A stretch of 64,000 nt of DNA from OLB4 sp002050165 (GCA_030263475.1 SZPC01000003.1:1-64000); one strand, 5' to 3'. Counted from the first letter of the stretch, positions 1 to 8,329 are shown. The notes: a model not told the origin generated them from the sequence alone. Numbers and translations: made by a program.

Positions 1-1
1 A

Positions 2-142
2 TACAATAACGGGCAGGCATGGCTCTTCACGGGTCCCTTGCCGCCTCCCGGAGGAGGGAATCAGAACCAGAGCAGCAATGGTCTCTTGAACGGCGCAAAT
101 GCGCAGGCGAATGTTGTGATTTGCTTTCAAAATGTTATTTGA
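2..142 (+). other. GC-rich open frame entering from the left edge
   Basis: Reading from base 2, the frame is open for 46 codons and stops at TGA 140-142. Up to base 112 it gives a Gly/Asn/Gln/Pro-rich peptide (for example WLFTGPLPPPGGGNQ) with GC-rich third positions. My hand count for bases 1-112 is about 58% GC, while the DNA to the right is strongly AT-rich. From base 113 it runs into the CRISPR repeat, so the last ten codons are repeat sequence. It could be the end of a real gene, a virus sequence joined to the array, or an assembly chimera. No function can be assigned. Confidence 0.3.
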
Positions 143-236
143 CGATTTTTGATTACAATTTAGACGGAGAGGGTTACCCAGATGAGCTAGTTGTGATTTG
201 CTTTCAAAATGTTATTTGACGATTTTTGATTACAAT
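113..236 (+). CRISPR. Two-repeat CRISPR array, type II-C-like
   Basis: Two identical 47-nt copies lie at 113-159 and 190-236 and enclose one 30-nt spacer at 160-189. Each copy begins GTTGTGATTTGC and ends TTGATTACAAT. A 47+30 nt period, a GTTGTG start and a TACAAT end resemble the long repeats of type II-C systems in Bacteroidota. The terminal TACAAT matches the repeat-embedded -10 box known from Neisseria II-C repeats. Orientation follows from the adjacent tracrRNA: crRNA is read on the plus strand as spacer then repeat. No third repeat is seen upstream of 113. No cas9, cas1 or cas2 occurs anywhere in the window. Confidence 0.85.
227..236 (+). promoter_or_regulatory. Repeat-embedded promoter likely driving tracrRNA
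   Basis: The last repeat ends TGATTACAAT, a -10-like box. In described II-C arrays each repeat carries a promoter that starts transcription a few bases into the next spacer. Here the position of the next spacer is taken by the tracrRNA anti-repeat, which begins about 7 bases after the box. This is inference from spacing; no recognisable -35 hexamer sits at 16-17 bases. Confidence 0.5.
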
Positions 237-240
237 TTTT

Positions 241-317
241 GATGCAAATCACAATAAGGATTATTCCGTTGTGAAAACATTTACTGCGGTTCCGAAAAGC
301 GGAATCGCTTTTTTTTT
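241..317 (+). ncRNA. Candidate tracrRNA
   Basis: Bases 244-254 (GCAAATCACAA) are the exact reverse complement of the repeat's TTGTGATTTGC, giving an 11-bp repeat:anti-repeat duplex. Then comes a short nexus-like segment with GGA and TCC arms around TTAT (258-267), a linker GTGAAAACATTTACT, and a perfect 9-bp terminator hairpin followed by nine T. Anti-repeat, nexus, then terminator is the order in Cas9 tracrRNAs, and the size of about 77 nt fits. It lies on the same strand as the array and directly abuts the last repeat. Function would need a Cas9 encoded elsewhere. Confidence 0.82.
286..317 (+). terminator. tracrRNA terminator hairpin
   Basis: Arms GCGGTTCCG (286-294) and CGGAATCGC (300-308) pair over nine positions, including one G-U, around loop AAAAG. 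Nine T follow at 309-317. It is a classical intrinsic terminator and the 3' hairpin of the tracrRNA. Confidence 0.9.
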
Positions 318-619
318 AATTTATAATTTTTTAATCTTTCCTAAAATATAATTGTTTGTATAAATCCACTTATTTAACACTAATATTTATCCGTCATCGG
401 TTATTCTTTTCTCATTAAATCTGCTATAACAACCCTCAATTTTTCATCCGAAAATTTCGGTATTACAAAATAACAACTTTTTTGTGCAAAATGATATTTG
501 ATAAAACAATATATTTCGAACTTAACTACTTCCCTGTGAAAATTATCATTTGAAAATTCCCCCTGACACAAACTTAAATGCTTTTTCAAAGTGTATTGAT
601 GAATTCCTGTTTTACTATA
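318..619. other. AT-rich spacer with no supported gene
   Basis: Between the tracrRNA and the tRNA-Thr terminator the DNA is AT-rich. A minus-strand frame is open here (401 to about 600) with plausible amino-acid composition, but its only ATG lies inside the tRNA. I see no start site and no family match, so it is at best a gene remnant. Confidence 0.4.
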
Positions 620-620
620 T

Positions 621-648
621 AAAAAAAAACCCCGGATTACTTCCGGGG
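621..648 (-). terminator. Terminator of tRNA-Thr
   Basis: On the minus strand CCCCGG (648-643) and CCGGGG (635-630) pair around a 7-nt loop, followed by two T and a run of further T (629-621). It lies directly 3' of the tRNA gene. Confidence 0.85.
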
Positions 649-652
649 TTTG

Positions 653-725
653 AGCTGACGACCGGACTTGAACCGGTGACCTGTTCATTACGAGTGAACT
701 GCTCTACCAACTGAGCTACGTCAGC
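653..725 (-). tRNA. tRNA-Thr (anticodon CGU)
   Basis: The minus strand folds into a full cloverleaf: acceptor arms GCTGACG and CGTCAGC, D-arm with AGTTGGTAGA, anticodon arm GTTCA-CTCGTAA-TGAAC, and T-arm GGTTCAAGTCC. The anticodon is CGT, which reads ACG. The 3' end reads TCA, so CCA is not encoded and must be added enzymatically. Confidence 0.96.
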
Positions 726-1155
726 AATTCAATTGACAATGTTCAACGGAAAATATTCAAACGTTTTCTTTTAATGCTGGAATTATCTTTCCTAAAATTT
801 CCTTTAACTCTTCACAACATTCAGGAATGGAATCAACCTATTAACTTTTAATATTATCTGAACCTCTTAATGTTTTTATCCGATAATCAGTTTAATGAGC
901 CTAACGATGTGCAATCTGTGATTTCGAAAAAAATCTTTCTTTGATCTTGATTCACCCGAGTTCTAAACAATTGCACCAATTGATGTTCTATTTCTTACAT
1001 AACTTTTTTGAGAAAATATGATCTATGCGTCTTTAACTAAATACTTGCCAGGTTTAATTTTTCTTAATGCAAAATCAAAGGATTCAGATTAAATTATATT
1101 GTCCTTCAAAATGATAATTTTAAGTGACAATTGATACCTGCCAATTGTAAATTGT
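726..1155. other. Intergenic region without a visible gene
   Basis: These 430 AT-rich bases separate the tRNA-Thr from the 3' end of ahcY. Short minus-strand frames are broken by stops and have no start codon. I see no hairpin strong enough to call and no RNA motif I recognise. It presumably holds the tRNA promoter at its left end. Confidence 0.5.
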
Positions 1156-2481
1156 TTAGTATCTGTACGTTACAGGCTTATACGGTCCGTCTATTTCCAC
1201 TCCGATATACTTTGCCTGTTCCTCTGAAAGTTTATCCAGTTTAACGCCTATTTTCTCGAGGTGCAACCTTGCCACTTTTTCATCGAGGTGTTTCGGCAAA
1301 ACATAAACTTTATTATCATATTTATCACCTCTATTCCAGAGCTCGATTTGCGCGAGGACCTGATTCGTAAAGGAATTTGACATTACGAAAGACGGGTGTC
1401 CCATTGCGCAACCGAGGTTAACCAATCGCCCTTCTGCAAGGAGAATAATTTCTTTACCATCAATGTTGTATAAATCAACCTGAGGTTTAATTTCCTGTTT
1501 CGTTTCTCCGTAGTTATCGTTCAGCCATGCAACATCAATTTCGTTGTCGAAGTGTCCGATATTACAAACGATGGTTTTATCTTTCATTGCCCGGAAATGT
1601 TTTTCCGTAACGATATTGAGGTTACCCGTTGCAGTTACAACTATATTTGCTTCTTTGACTGCATTTTCCATAGTAGTAACCTTATAACCGTCCATTGCTG
1701 CCTGCAATGCGCAAATCGGATCAATCTCAGTAACAATAACCCTTGCACCAGCGCCCCTGAGTGAAGCAGCTGAGCCTTTGCCAACATCACCATAACCTGC
1801 TACCACTGCCACTTTTCCTGCCAACATTATATCCGTTGCCCGTCTGATAGCGTCAACGCACGATTCCTTGCATCCGTATTTGTTATCAAATTTTGATTTC
1901 GTTACTGAATCATTTACGTTAATTGCAGGTACCGGCAAAGTCCCCTTCTTCATTCTCTCATACAGTCTCATAACACCGGTTGTGGTTTCTTCAGATATTC
2001 CTTTAATTCCATCAACAAGTTCGGGATAATTATCGAGCACCATATTTGTCAGGTCTCCGCCATCATCAAGAATCATATTAAGCGGTTTACGATCTTCACC
2101 GAAAAAAAGTGTTTGCTCAATACACCAGTCGAACTCTTCGTTCGTCATTCCTTTCCATGCGTACACCGGAACACCTGCAGCGGCGATTGCTGCGGCTGCG
2201 TGATCCTGTGTCGAGAAAATATTGCACGATGACCACGTAACTTCGGCGCCAAGTTCGATGAGAGTTTCAATTAATACTGCTGTTTGTATTGTCATGTGAA
2301 GACAACCCGCTATCCGTGCGCCTTGTAGCGGTTTCTTATCCCGGTATTCTTCCCGAATTGACATTAGTCCGGGCATCTCGGCTTCCGCAAGGCGAATTTC
2401 CTTCCTGCCCCATTCTGCTAAAGATATATCTTTTACTTTATACGGTATATATTTAACCGGCTTCTCCAATGTATCTGTCAT
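1156..2481 (-). CDS. ahcY: S-adenosyl-L-homocysteine hydrolase
   Basis: It hydrolyses S-adenosylhomocysteine to adenosine and homocysteine, clearing the by-product of methylations. The 441-residue length is typical. The family signature SCNIFSTQDHAAAAI is at 85-99, and the NAD-binding glycine loop GYGDVGKG is at 229-236. The C-terminus ends YKPVTYRY as in canonical cytosolic enzymes, where the last residues close the NAD site of a neighbouring subunit. It lies downstream of aspS with a 75-bp gap, so it may be read through or have its own promoter. No SAH riboswitch is seen in that gap. Nothing looks damaged. Confidence 0.98.
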   Translation of the reverse strand: MTDTLEKPVKYIPYKVKDISLAEWGRKEIRLAEAEMPGLMSIREEYRDKKPLQGARIAGCLHMTIQTAVLIETLIELGAEVTWSSCNIFSTQDHAAAAIAAAGVPVYAWKGMTNEEFDWCIEQTLFFGEDRKPLNMILDDGGDLTNMVLDNYPELVDGIKGISEETTTGVMRLYERMKKGTLPVPAINVNDSVTKSKFDNKYGCKESCVDAIRRATDIMLAGKVAVVAGYGDVGKGSAASLRGAGARVIVTEIDPICALQAAMDGYKVTTMENAVKEANIVVTATGNLNIVTEKHFRAMKDKTIVCNIGHFDNEIDVAWLNDNYGETKQEIKPQVDLYNIDGKEIILLAEGRLVNLGCAMGHPSFVMSNSFTNQVLAQIELWNRGDKYDNKVYVLPKHLDEKVARLHLEKIGVKLDKLSEEQAKYIGVEIDGPYKPVTYRY

Positions 2482-2556
2482 TTTATTGTGATTATTTTTT
2501 CTAAAAATTTATTTCAACTATGCACAAATATATAAATGTTATAAACAGTATTTGAG

Positions 2557-4335
2557 TCAATATTTAATAACGATTCCGAGATCGTCAAGTTGCTTTTGCT
2601 CAACTGATCCCGGTGACCCGTCCATCAGGCTCAATGCACTTGTAGTTTTCGGAAAGGCTATCGTCTCCCTGATATCCTTCGTTCCACAAAGTGTAGCTAC
2701 AATTCTGTCAAAACCGAATGCAAATCCGCCGTGTGGCGGAGCGCCGTATTCGAACGCTTTTAAAAGAAATCCAAACTTCTGTTCGACCTCCTGCTTATCA
2801 AGCTTGAGTATGTTGAATACTTTCTCCTGAATGTCTCGCCTGTGAATCCGTATGCTCCCGCTACCGAACTCGGAACCGTTACAAACCAGGTCATAACAAT
2901 TGGCGCGGATTGAGGTTATCGTTTCAATATCGCACTTTTCTGAATCAAGTTTATAGAGTTCTTCACCCTTCGGCATTGTAAACATGTGATGTTCTGCGAT
3001 GATCTGATTTGCTTCATCATCAAACGCAAACAACGGGAAATCGTTTATCCAGATGAACCGGTCAACCGATTCGTCAATCAACATGAAATCAGTTCCAAGT
3101 TTCAAGCGCAGATTTCCAAGTGCTAGCAGAGTTCTTTTCTTTTCACCGGATAGCAGAAAAACCGTATCGCCGTTTTTCGCATCGAACTTTTCCCTGATAT
3201 TGTTTTGAACTGTTTCACTTATAAATTTGGATACCGGAGATTGAACTGAGCCATCAGAGTTGAACCTGAAGTACGCAAGTCCACCCATGCCAAGTGATTT
3301 CACGTATTCCGTCAGATTATCAATCACCTTTCTTGTAACTTCCCTGCCTTCGAGTTTCAAGCCTGCAACCATACCGCCGGAATTCACAACATCATCGAAC
3401 ACCTTAAACCCACAATCCTCAACAGTTCCGGTAACGTCGGTTATCTTCATATCGCCTTTAATCCTTAGTTCAGGTTTATCGCTTCCGTAGGTTAAAAGAG
3501 CTTCATCATAAGACATTACGGGGAAACTTTCTAACTCAATTCCCTTAATTTCCTTCCAGATTTCCCTTATCATATTTTCGCAAACATTAAAGACATCGGA
3601 TTCCGAAACAAAGCTCATCTCAAGGTCAATCTGCGTAAACTCGGGTTGCCTGTCTGCCCTCAAATCTTCATCCCTGAAGCACTTGCAAATCTGAATGTAT
3701 TTATCCATCCCGGCAACCATCAGCACCTGCTTGTATGTTTGTGGCGATTGTGGTAATGCATAAAATTTCCCTTTGTGGATTCTCGAGGGGACGAGGTAAT
3801 CTCTCGCTCCTTCAGGTGTGGATTTCATTAAAATCGGGGTTTCAATCACAAGAAATCCTTCTGAATCAAAATAGCGGTAAACCGTCTGAAATACTCTGCT
3901 CCTTAAAACAATATTATCGGAAATTTTCTTTCGGCGCATATCGAGGTATCGGAATTTGAAGCGAAGTTCCTCAGATGCTTTGATATCTTCTTCAACTACA
4001 AATGGTGTAACTGCCGATTTGTTTAAAACTGTCAGCTCAGATACATCAATTTCAATTTCACCGGTCGGGATGTTCCTGTTCGGGTTTTCCCTCGCAATTA
4101 CTTTTCCGGAAGACGAGATTACAAACTCAAGTCCGATCCTCGACGCAACATCGTATGGTTCACCGTTCTCAGGGACGATACGGAGTTGAGTAATACCGTA
4201 CCTGTCGCGGATATCAATAAAATAAATTCCGCCGAGATCACGAACTGATGATACCCAGCCGTTAAGCACTACCGTTTCATCAACATTGGAAATATTAAGA
4301 TCCCCACAAGTGTGAGTCCTTTTTTTGAAGGTCAT
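2557..4335 (-). CDS. aspS: Aspartyl-tRNA synthetase
   Basis: It charges tRNA-Asp with aspartate. At 592 residues it is the bacterial type: an N-terminal OB-fold anticodon-binding domain (1-110), a class II catalytic core, and a GAD insertion around 290-420. Motif 2 is FRDEDLRADRQPEFTQ from residue 220, and motif 3 is GFAFGFDRI near 537. In the OB fold the sequence reads RDLGG with leucine where non-discriminating enzymes tend to have histidine. This suggests, by family knowledge only, a tRNA-Asp-specific enzyme. It sits between ahcY and the kinase gene in the same direction. Confidence 0.98.
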   Translation of the reverse strand: MTFKKRTHTCGDLNISNVDETVVLNGWVSSVRDLGGIYFIDIRDRYGITQLRIVPENGEPYDVASRIGLEFVISSSGKVIARENPNRNIPTGEIEIDVSELTVLNKSAVTPFVVEEDIKASEELRFKFRYLDMRRKKISDNIVLRSRVFQTVYRYFDSEGFLVIETPILMKSTPEGARDYLVPSRIHKGKFYALPQSPQTYKQVLMVAGMDKYIQICKCFRDEDLRADRQPEFTQIDLEMSFVSESDVFNVCENMIREIWKEIKGIELESFPVMSYDEALLTYGSDKPELRIKGDMKITDVTGTVEDCGFKVFDDVVNSGGMVAGLKLEGREVTRKVIDNLTEYVKSLGMGGLAYFRFNSDGSVQSPVSKFISETVQNNIREKFDAKNGDTVFLLSGEKKRTLLALGNLRLKLGTDFMLIDESVDRFIWINDFPLFAFDDEANQIIAEHHMFTMPKGEELYKLDSEKCDIETITSIRANCYDLVCNGSEFGSGSIRIHRRDIQEKVFNILKLDKQEVEQKFGFLLKAFEYGAPPHGGFAFGFDRIVATLCGTKDIRETIAFPKTTSALSLMDGSPGSVEQKQLDDLGIVIKY

Positions 4336-4413
4336 TAATACAAATAATAATTTCGGTAAGAGATTAAAATACTTAAAAGTAATTTAATCTTACAGAGAGA
4401 AATGCGATACCGG

Positions 4414-7400
4414 TTAACTGATTTCGAGCAATTCCTTCTTTGTCAGATTGTATATATCGGTCAACCTGTCAATAATTTTCTCAAGCTCATAATGGTTAAC
4501 TGAAGAATCAACTTTTTCAAGTTTCAAACATATCTCAGCTAGCCTTTTTGCGCCGATATTGTAGCTCGCGCGTCTGAGGTTGTTAGTTGCCCTGATAAAT
4601 TTCGGGATATTTTTTGTCCGTCTTGCAATCTTTATATCGTTGAGAATAACAGGTGAAACGTTCAGGTAAATATCAACCAACTCTTTAAATCCGCCGTTAA
4701 GTTTTTTTGAAGCCTTTAGGTCGGAAATCATGTTAATATCGAGCAACACGCTTGATTTCGGGAGCACTGTTCCGCTTACCCGGTCAGTTGACATTTTGCC
4801 CGACCATTTCAGAATCATGTTTTTTAATTCCTCCTGTATGATTGGTTTGCTAACGTAATCATCCAGACCATTCGCAATAAAATTTTCCTTATCGCCTTGC
4901 ATTGCATTGGCTGTCATTGCAATAATTAATGGTCGTTTCTTACCCCTGAACTTTCTCAATAATTCTTTCGTTGCCTGTAAACCGTCCATCTCCGGCATCT
5001 GAATATCCATGAAAATAAGATCGTATGTTTTTCTTGATACCGCATCTAAAACTTCGAGTCCGTTATTAACTATATCGGGGTAATAGCCAATTTGTTGCAA
5101 AATTTTCTCTGCAAGCTTTTGATTGATAACGTTGTCTTCCGCCACGAGGATTTTCAATGAGGTAGGAACCGTGCGCCTTTGAACCAATGCTTGTTGTTTT
5201 TGGAGATTAATCTGATCCTGCTCAGAGGTCAATACATCTGAAATTACATCAAGCAAATATGATTGTTTAACGGGTTTTGTTAAGTACGAGTTGAACAGTT
5301 CAGAAAACTCGTTCTGATCTATTTCGTTAAGGCCGATTGAAGTAAGCATAATTACTGGTAACTCCGTTTTGGATTTAAATTTTCTAATTTGTCTTGTCAG
5401 CTCAAGCCCATCCATCCCGGGCATTTGCATATCAACAATTGCCAGATCAAACGGGATATCGTCTTTTATAAGGTCTAAAGCTTCTTTTCCGTTTGATGCA
5501 TATCTTGATTTCATTCCCCACATCTGAGTCTGAAGCGTTAGAATTTGTCTGTTCGTTTTATTGTCATCCACTATCAGTAGTCGCTTATTCTCAAGCTGAG
5601 ACATTGTGGATTTCACGTATAATTTGGATGGTGTGATATCTGATATTTTTGCCTTAATTGTGAAGTGAAAAACAGAACCGGTACCGGGTTTACTTTCAAC
5701 CCAGATTTTACCATTCATCAGAGATACAAGTTTTGACGATATTGACAACCCTAATCCGGTACCGCCGTATTTTCTGGTTGTGGACGAATCCACCTGTGAG
5801 AATGATTCAAATATTTTCTCAAATTTATCTTCAGGAATACCAATACCGCTGTCTTTTACCGAGAACTGGATTTCAACATTGCCATTTTCATCTTCGTTTA
5901 ATTTTTTTGCAGAAATGAAAATCTCACCCGAATCAGTGAATTTAATCGCATTGCTGATTAAGTTTACCAACACCTGTTTGAGTCTTGTTACATCCCCAAT
6001 AAGGTACGGCGGTACATTTTGGTCAATGAGGTGAAGAATGTCGAGTTTCTTTTCTACAGCTTTAACAGCAAGCAGGTCAATTGAATCTTCAATGCAGGAT
6101 TTTATCTCAAACGGTGACTCTTCAAGTTCAAGCTTTCCGGATTCTATTTTTGAGTAATCAAGTATATCGTTCAACAGAGTTAAAAGCGTATCGCCGCTAT
6201 TTCGAATTGTTTCAACATATTCGCGTTGTTCGGCTTCAAGGTCGGTCTCAAGTAATAACCCTGTCATTCCGATTACAGCATTCATTGGTGTCCTGATTTC
6301 ATGGCTCATTACAGCAAAGAAATCCGATTTGACTTTTGTAATCTCCTCTGCAGCGTCTTTCGCTTTCAATAATTCCTGATACATGCTGTCTTTCTCTGTA
6401 ATATCAAGTAATGATACAACCGAACCGGTTAATTGACCCATCACATCGTAATTGAAAACCCGGTTAAATTCAAACTTTTTCTCACCGTAAAGTGTGTTAA
6501 AAATAAAGGTACCACAATCTCCACCGACTTTTTTCGATGTGAGTTTAGAAATGTAATCGGAATTAAAATATTCCCCGTTTAATTTTAAAATATCAGATTG
6601 ATTCTTGCCCTTAATATCGTTGATTTTCATTCCTGTGATATTTTCCCAGATGTCATTTACATACTCAATAGCCCCGGACGCGTCTGTTGTAAATATTATT
6701 TCCCTGATGCTGTTTAACAGTTTACCGGAATTTTCAACTACTTGACCAGGAGAGTTTCCCTGCACCTGTTGCCCTCTGAACAAATAGAAAACCTCATTCT
6801 GAATTTTGAAATGTTGTTGAATATCAAGTTCAATAATCTCTTTGGATTTACAGACAATCTTAAATGTTGAATTCTTCGGGTTCCCTGAAATTATTGAAGC
6901 AATAGATTCGCTGTCGTCATCTGTAAATTTCAGAATAGAAAATCCCTGCATCTCTTTTGAGGAGTAACCTGCCGTAGCTAAAAATGAATGGTTTACGAAG
7001 GATATTTTATCATCAATAATCGAAAAAGAAGGATCAGAGATGTTGGTCAGTATTGATAAAATCCCGGCGCTTCCCGAATTATCCGGGTTGAGAAGGTTTC
7101 TTTTAAGTATATCTGAAATATAGGCCCGAATTTCATATACGTCCTGAAGATCGTCAAGCGAATTATCGTCCGGATTAAGAGATTTGGCGATTTCAATCAA
7201 CCCTTGTCGAAGTTTCTCAAATTTTCTGGACTCCCTGACGAGAAGCTCGTTGAGTAACTTTAGTTCCTGCAATCTTGTATTGAGGTTGGATACTTTCTCT
7301 TCCAATTCTTTCACTTTCGGTACACCCTCAATGAAAGAATCTGTATCCATGGAGAACTGTTTTAAATCCTGAATTGAATTGTTTACAAAATCGGGTATTT

Positions 7401-7485
7401 TTACAAGTCCCCTGATTTCATTTAACCAATCAATGGTTTTTTCGGCATTTGATTGCAGGAATTGTATTTTAGTTATCTCGTTCAA
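4414..7485 (-). CDS. Hybrid sensor histidine kinase with degenerate Hpt
   Basis: This 1023-residue protein has no convincing membrane segment, so it is probably cytoplasmic. Domains in order: N-terminal helical/coiled region (50-130), two PAS-like domains (about 140-240 and 255-365), HisKA with phosphoacceptor His395 in MSHEIRTPMN, HATPase (N box near 512, GTGLGL near 575), receiver 1 (Asp685), receiver 2 (Asp827), and a C-terminal Hpt-like four-helix domain (about 920-1023). The Hpt motif reads TNNLRRASYNIGA, so the histidine expected at 968 is Asn. The neighbouring stand-alone Hpt has the intact motif AHTLKGASLNVGA. The tail may therefore bind receivers but cannot carry phosphate. It is the last gene of the run from hppD. 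Confidence 0.95.
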   Translation of the reverse strand: MNEITKIQFLQSNAEKTIDWLNEIRGLVKIPDFVNNSIQDLKQFSMDTDSFIEGVPKVKELEEKVSNLNTRLQELKLLNELLVRESRKFEKLRQGLIEIAKSLNPDDNSLDDLQDVYEIRAYISDILKRNLLNPDNSGSAGILSILTNISDPSFSIIDDKISFVNHSFLATAGYSSKEMQGFSILKFTDDDSESIASIISGNPKNSTFKIVCKSKEIIELDIQQHFKIQNEVFYLFRGQQVQGNSPGQVVENSGKLLNSIREIIFTTDASGAIEYVNDIWENITGMKINDIKGKNQSDILKLNGEYFNSDYISKLTSKKVGGDCGTFIFNTLYGEKKFEFNRVFNYDVMGQLTGSVVSLLDITEKDSMYQELLKAKDAAEEITKVKSDFFAVMSHEIRTPMNAVIGMTGLLLETDLEAEQREYVETIRNSGDTLLTLLNDILDYSKIESGKLELEESPFEIKSCIEDSIDLLAVKAVEKKLDILHLIDQNVPPYLIGDVTRLKQVLVNLISNAIKFTDSGEIFISAKKLNEDENGNVEIQFSVKDSGIGIPEDKFEKIFESFSQVDSSTTRKYGGTGLGLSISSKLVSLMNGKIWVESKPGTGSVFHFTIKAKISDITPSKLYVKSTMSQLENKRLLIVDDNKTNRQILTLQTQMWGMKSRYASNGKEALDLIKDDIPFDLAIVDMQMPGMDGLELTRQIRKFKSKTELPVIMLTSIGLNEIDQNEFSELFNSYLTKPVKQSYLLDVISDVLTSEQDQINLQKQQALVQRRTVPTSLKILVAEDNVINQKLAEKILQQIGYYPDIVNNGLEVLDAVSRKTYDLIFMDIQMPEMDGLQATKELLRKFRGKKRPLIIAMTANAMQGDKENFIANGLDDYVSKPIIQEELKNMILKWSGKMSTDRVSGTVLPKSSVLLDINMISDLKASKKLNGGFKELVDIYLNVSPVILNDIKIARRTKNIPKFIRATNNLRRASYNIGAKRLAEICLKLEKVDSSVNHYELEKIIDRLTDIYNLTKKELLEIS

Positions 7486-7532
7486 AATTTCAATTGTCTA
7501 ATGAATAGCAGACAAAAAGCGTGCCAGATATT

Positions 7533-7889
7533 TTAACCAGCGAGGTCTAACAGTGCGGATTTAGTAATGGCAAATAATTCATCTAATTTCAAGAGATTAT
7601 TTGCAACATCGGAGAGGTTGTTGTTTTTGCCATCAAGCTCTATCGCTTTACAGACTTCAGCAAAAACTTTGGCGCCAACGTTTAAGCTGGCGCCTTTTAA
7701 TGTATGTGCAGATTTACCCATTTTTTCGGCATCGGCTGAAAAAGCATTAGTTTTAATTTCCTTGATAAGACCCGGAGCCTGTTCGAGGTATAGATCAATA
7801 ACTTCTTTGAAAAAATCTTCTTCACCACTACCAAGTTCCTTTAACCCGGCTATTATTTCAAGGTCTAATATATCGGAATATTTATCCAT
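7533..7889 (-). CDS. Stand-alone histidine phosphotransfer (Hpt) protein
   Basis: These 118 residues form a single Hpt domain: acidic N-terminal helix, then the phosphorylation motif with His62 in AHTLKGASLNVGA. It should shuttle phosphate between receivers. The start codon overlaps the stop of the receiver gene upstream as TAATG, which points to translational coupling. The hybrid kinase downstream has a dead version of the same domain, so this protein is the natural relay between the kinase receivers and the lone receiver. Function is inferred from motif and context. Confidence 0.93.
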   Translation of the reverse strand: MDKYSDILDLEIIAGLKELGSGEEDFFKEVIDLYLEQAPGLIKEIKTNAFSADAEKMGKSAHTLKGASLNVGAKVFAEVCKAIELDGKNNNLSDVANNLLKLDELFAITKSALLDLAG

Positions 7890-8254
7890 TATGATTCAGG
7901 CTTCCACTTATTGAGTTTCTCTTCGAGAATATCCATCATAATCGGTTTTGCAATGTAGTCATCCATCCCTGCCTCCAGACATTTCTGCATATCAGATTGC
8001 AGTGCGCTCGCAGTCAATGCAATTATCTTCGGTCTGTTCTCCCCCATTGTTTCCACTATCTCGCGTGTAGTTTCAAAGCCATCTTTTACCGGCATTTGAA
8101 CGTCCATAAATATTACGTCAACTTTGTTTTCATTCAAAAAGTCCAGCACTTCCTGACCGTTTTCACAGACCTCTGCTTCAAAACCGAGATGATTTAACAT
8201 TCGTCGCAGCAATTTTTGGTTGATATAATTATCTTCAGCAATAAGTATCTTCAA
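7889..8254 (-). CDS. Single-domain response regulator (CheY-like)
   Basis: This is a receiver domain without an output domain. Acid-pocket residues lie in AEDN, phosphoacceptor Asp in FMDVQMP, switch Thr in LTAS and Lys in AKPI. I chose TTG at 8254 as the start: a clean GGAGG lies 7 bases upstream, and translation then opens MKILIAEDN, the usual receiver start. An upstream ATG at 8317 would add a 21-residue tail and cannot be excluded. It resembles receiver 2 of the hybrid kinase (both have AEDNxINQKL), suggesting an origin by domain duplication. It overlaps the Hpt gene by one base. Confidence 0.9.
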   Translation of the reverse strand: MKILIAEDNYINQKLLRRMLNHLGFEAEVCENGQEVLDFLNENKVDVIFMDVQMPVKDGFETTREIVETMGENRPKIIALTASALQSDMQKCLEAGMDDYIAKPIMMDILEEKLNKWKPES

Positions 8255-8329
8255 GCTGTTTCCTCCGTGAGCTTTTTCTTTATATTGTTTAATTTCATAA
8301 CTCTTAACATCAAACAACTTAACCCAAAC

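Noticed and set aside
19..219. 66-codon plus-strand frame with ATG at 19
   Set aside because: It runs through both a non-repeat segment and the CRISPR repeats. A different frame (from base 2) has the coding-like composition over 1-112.
401..688. 95-codon minus-strand frame
   Set aside because: Its ATG and first 25 codons lie inside the tRNA-Thr and its terminator, so it cannot be a normal gene. Only the unstarted remainder is kept as a weak finding.
2482..2556. SAH riboswitch upstream of ahcY
   Set aside because: The 75-bp AT-rich gap has no GC-rich stems or conserved SAH-riboswitch core.
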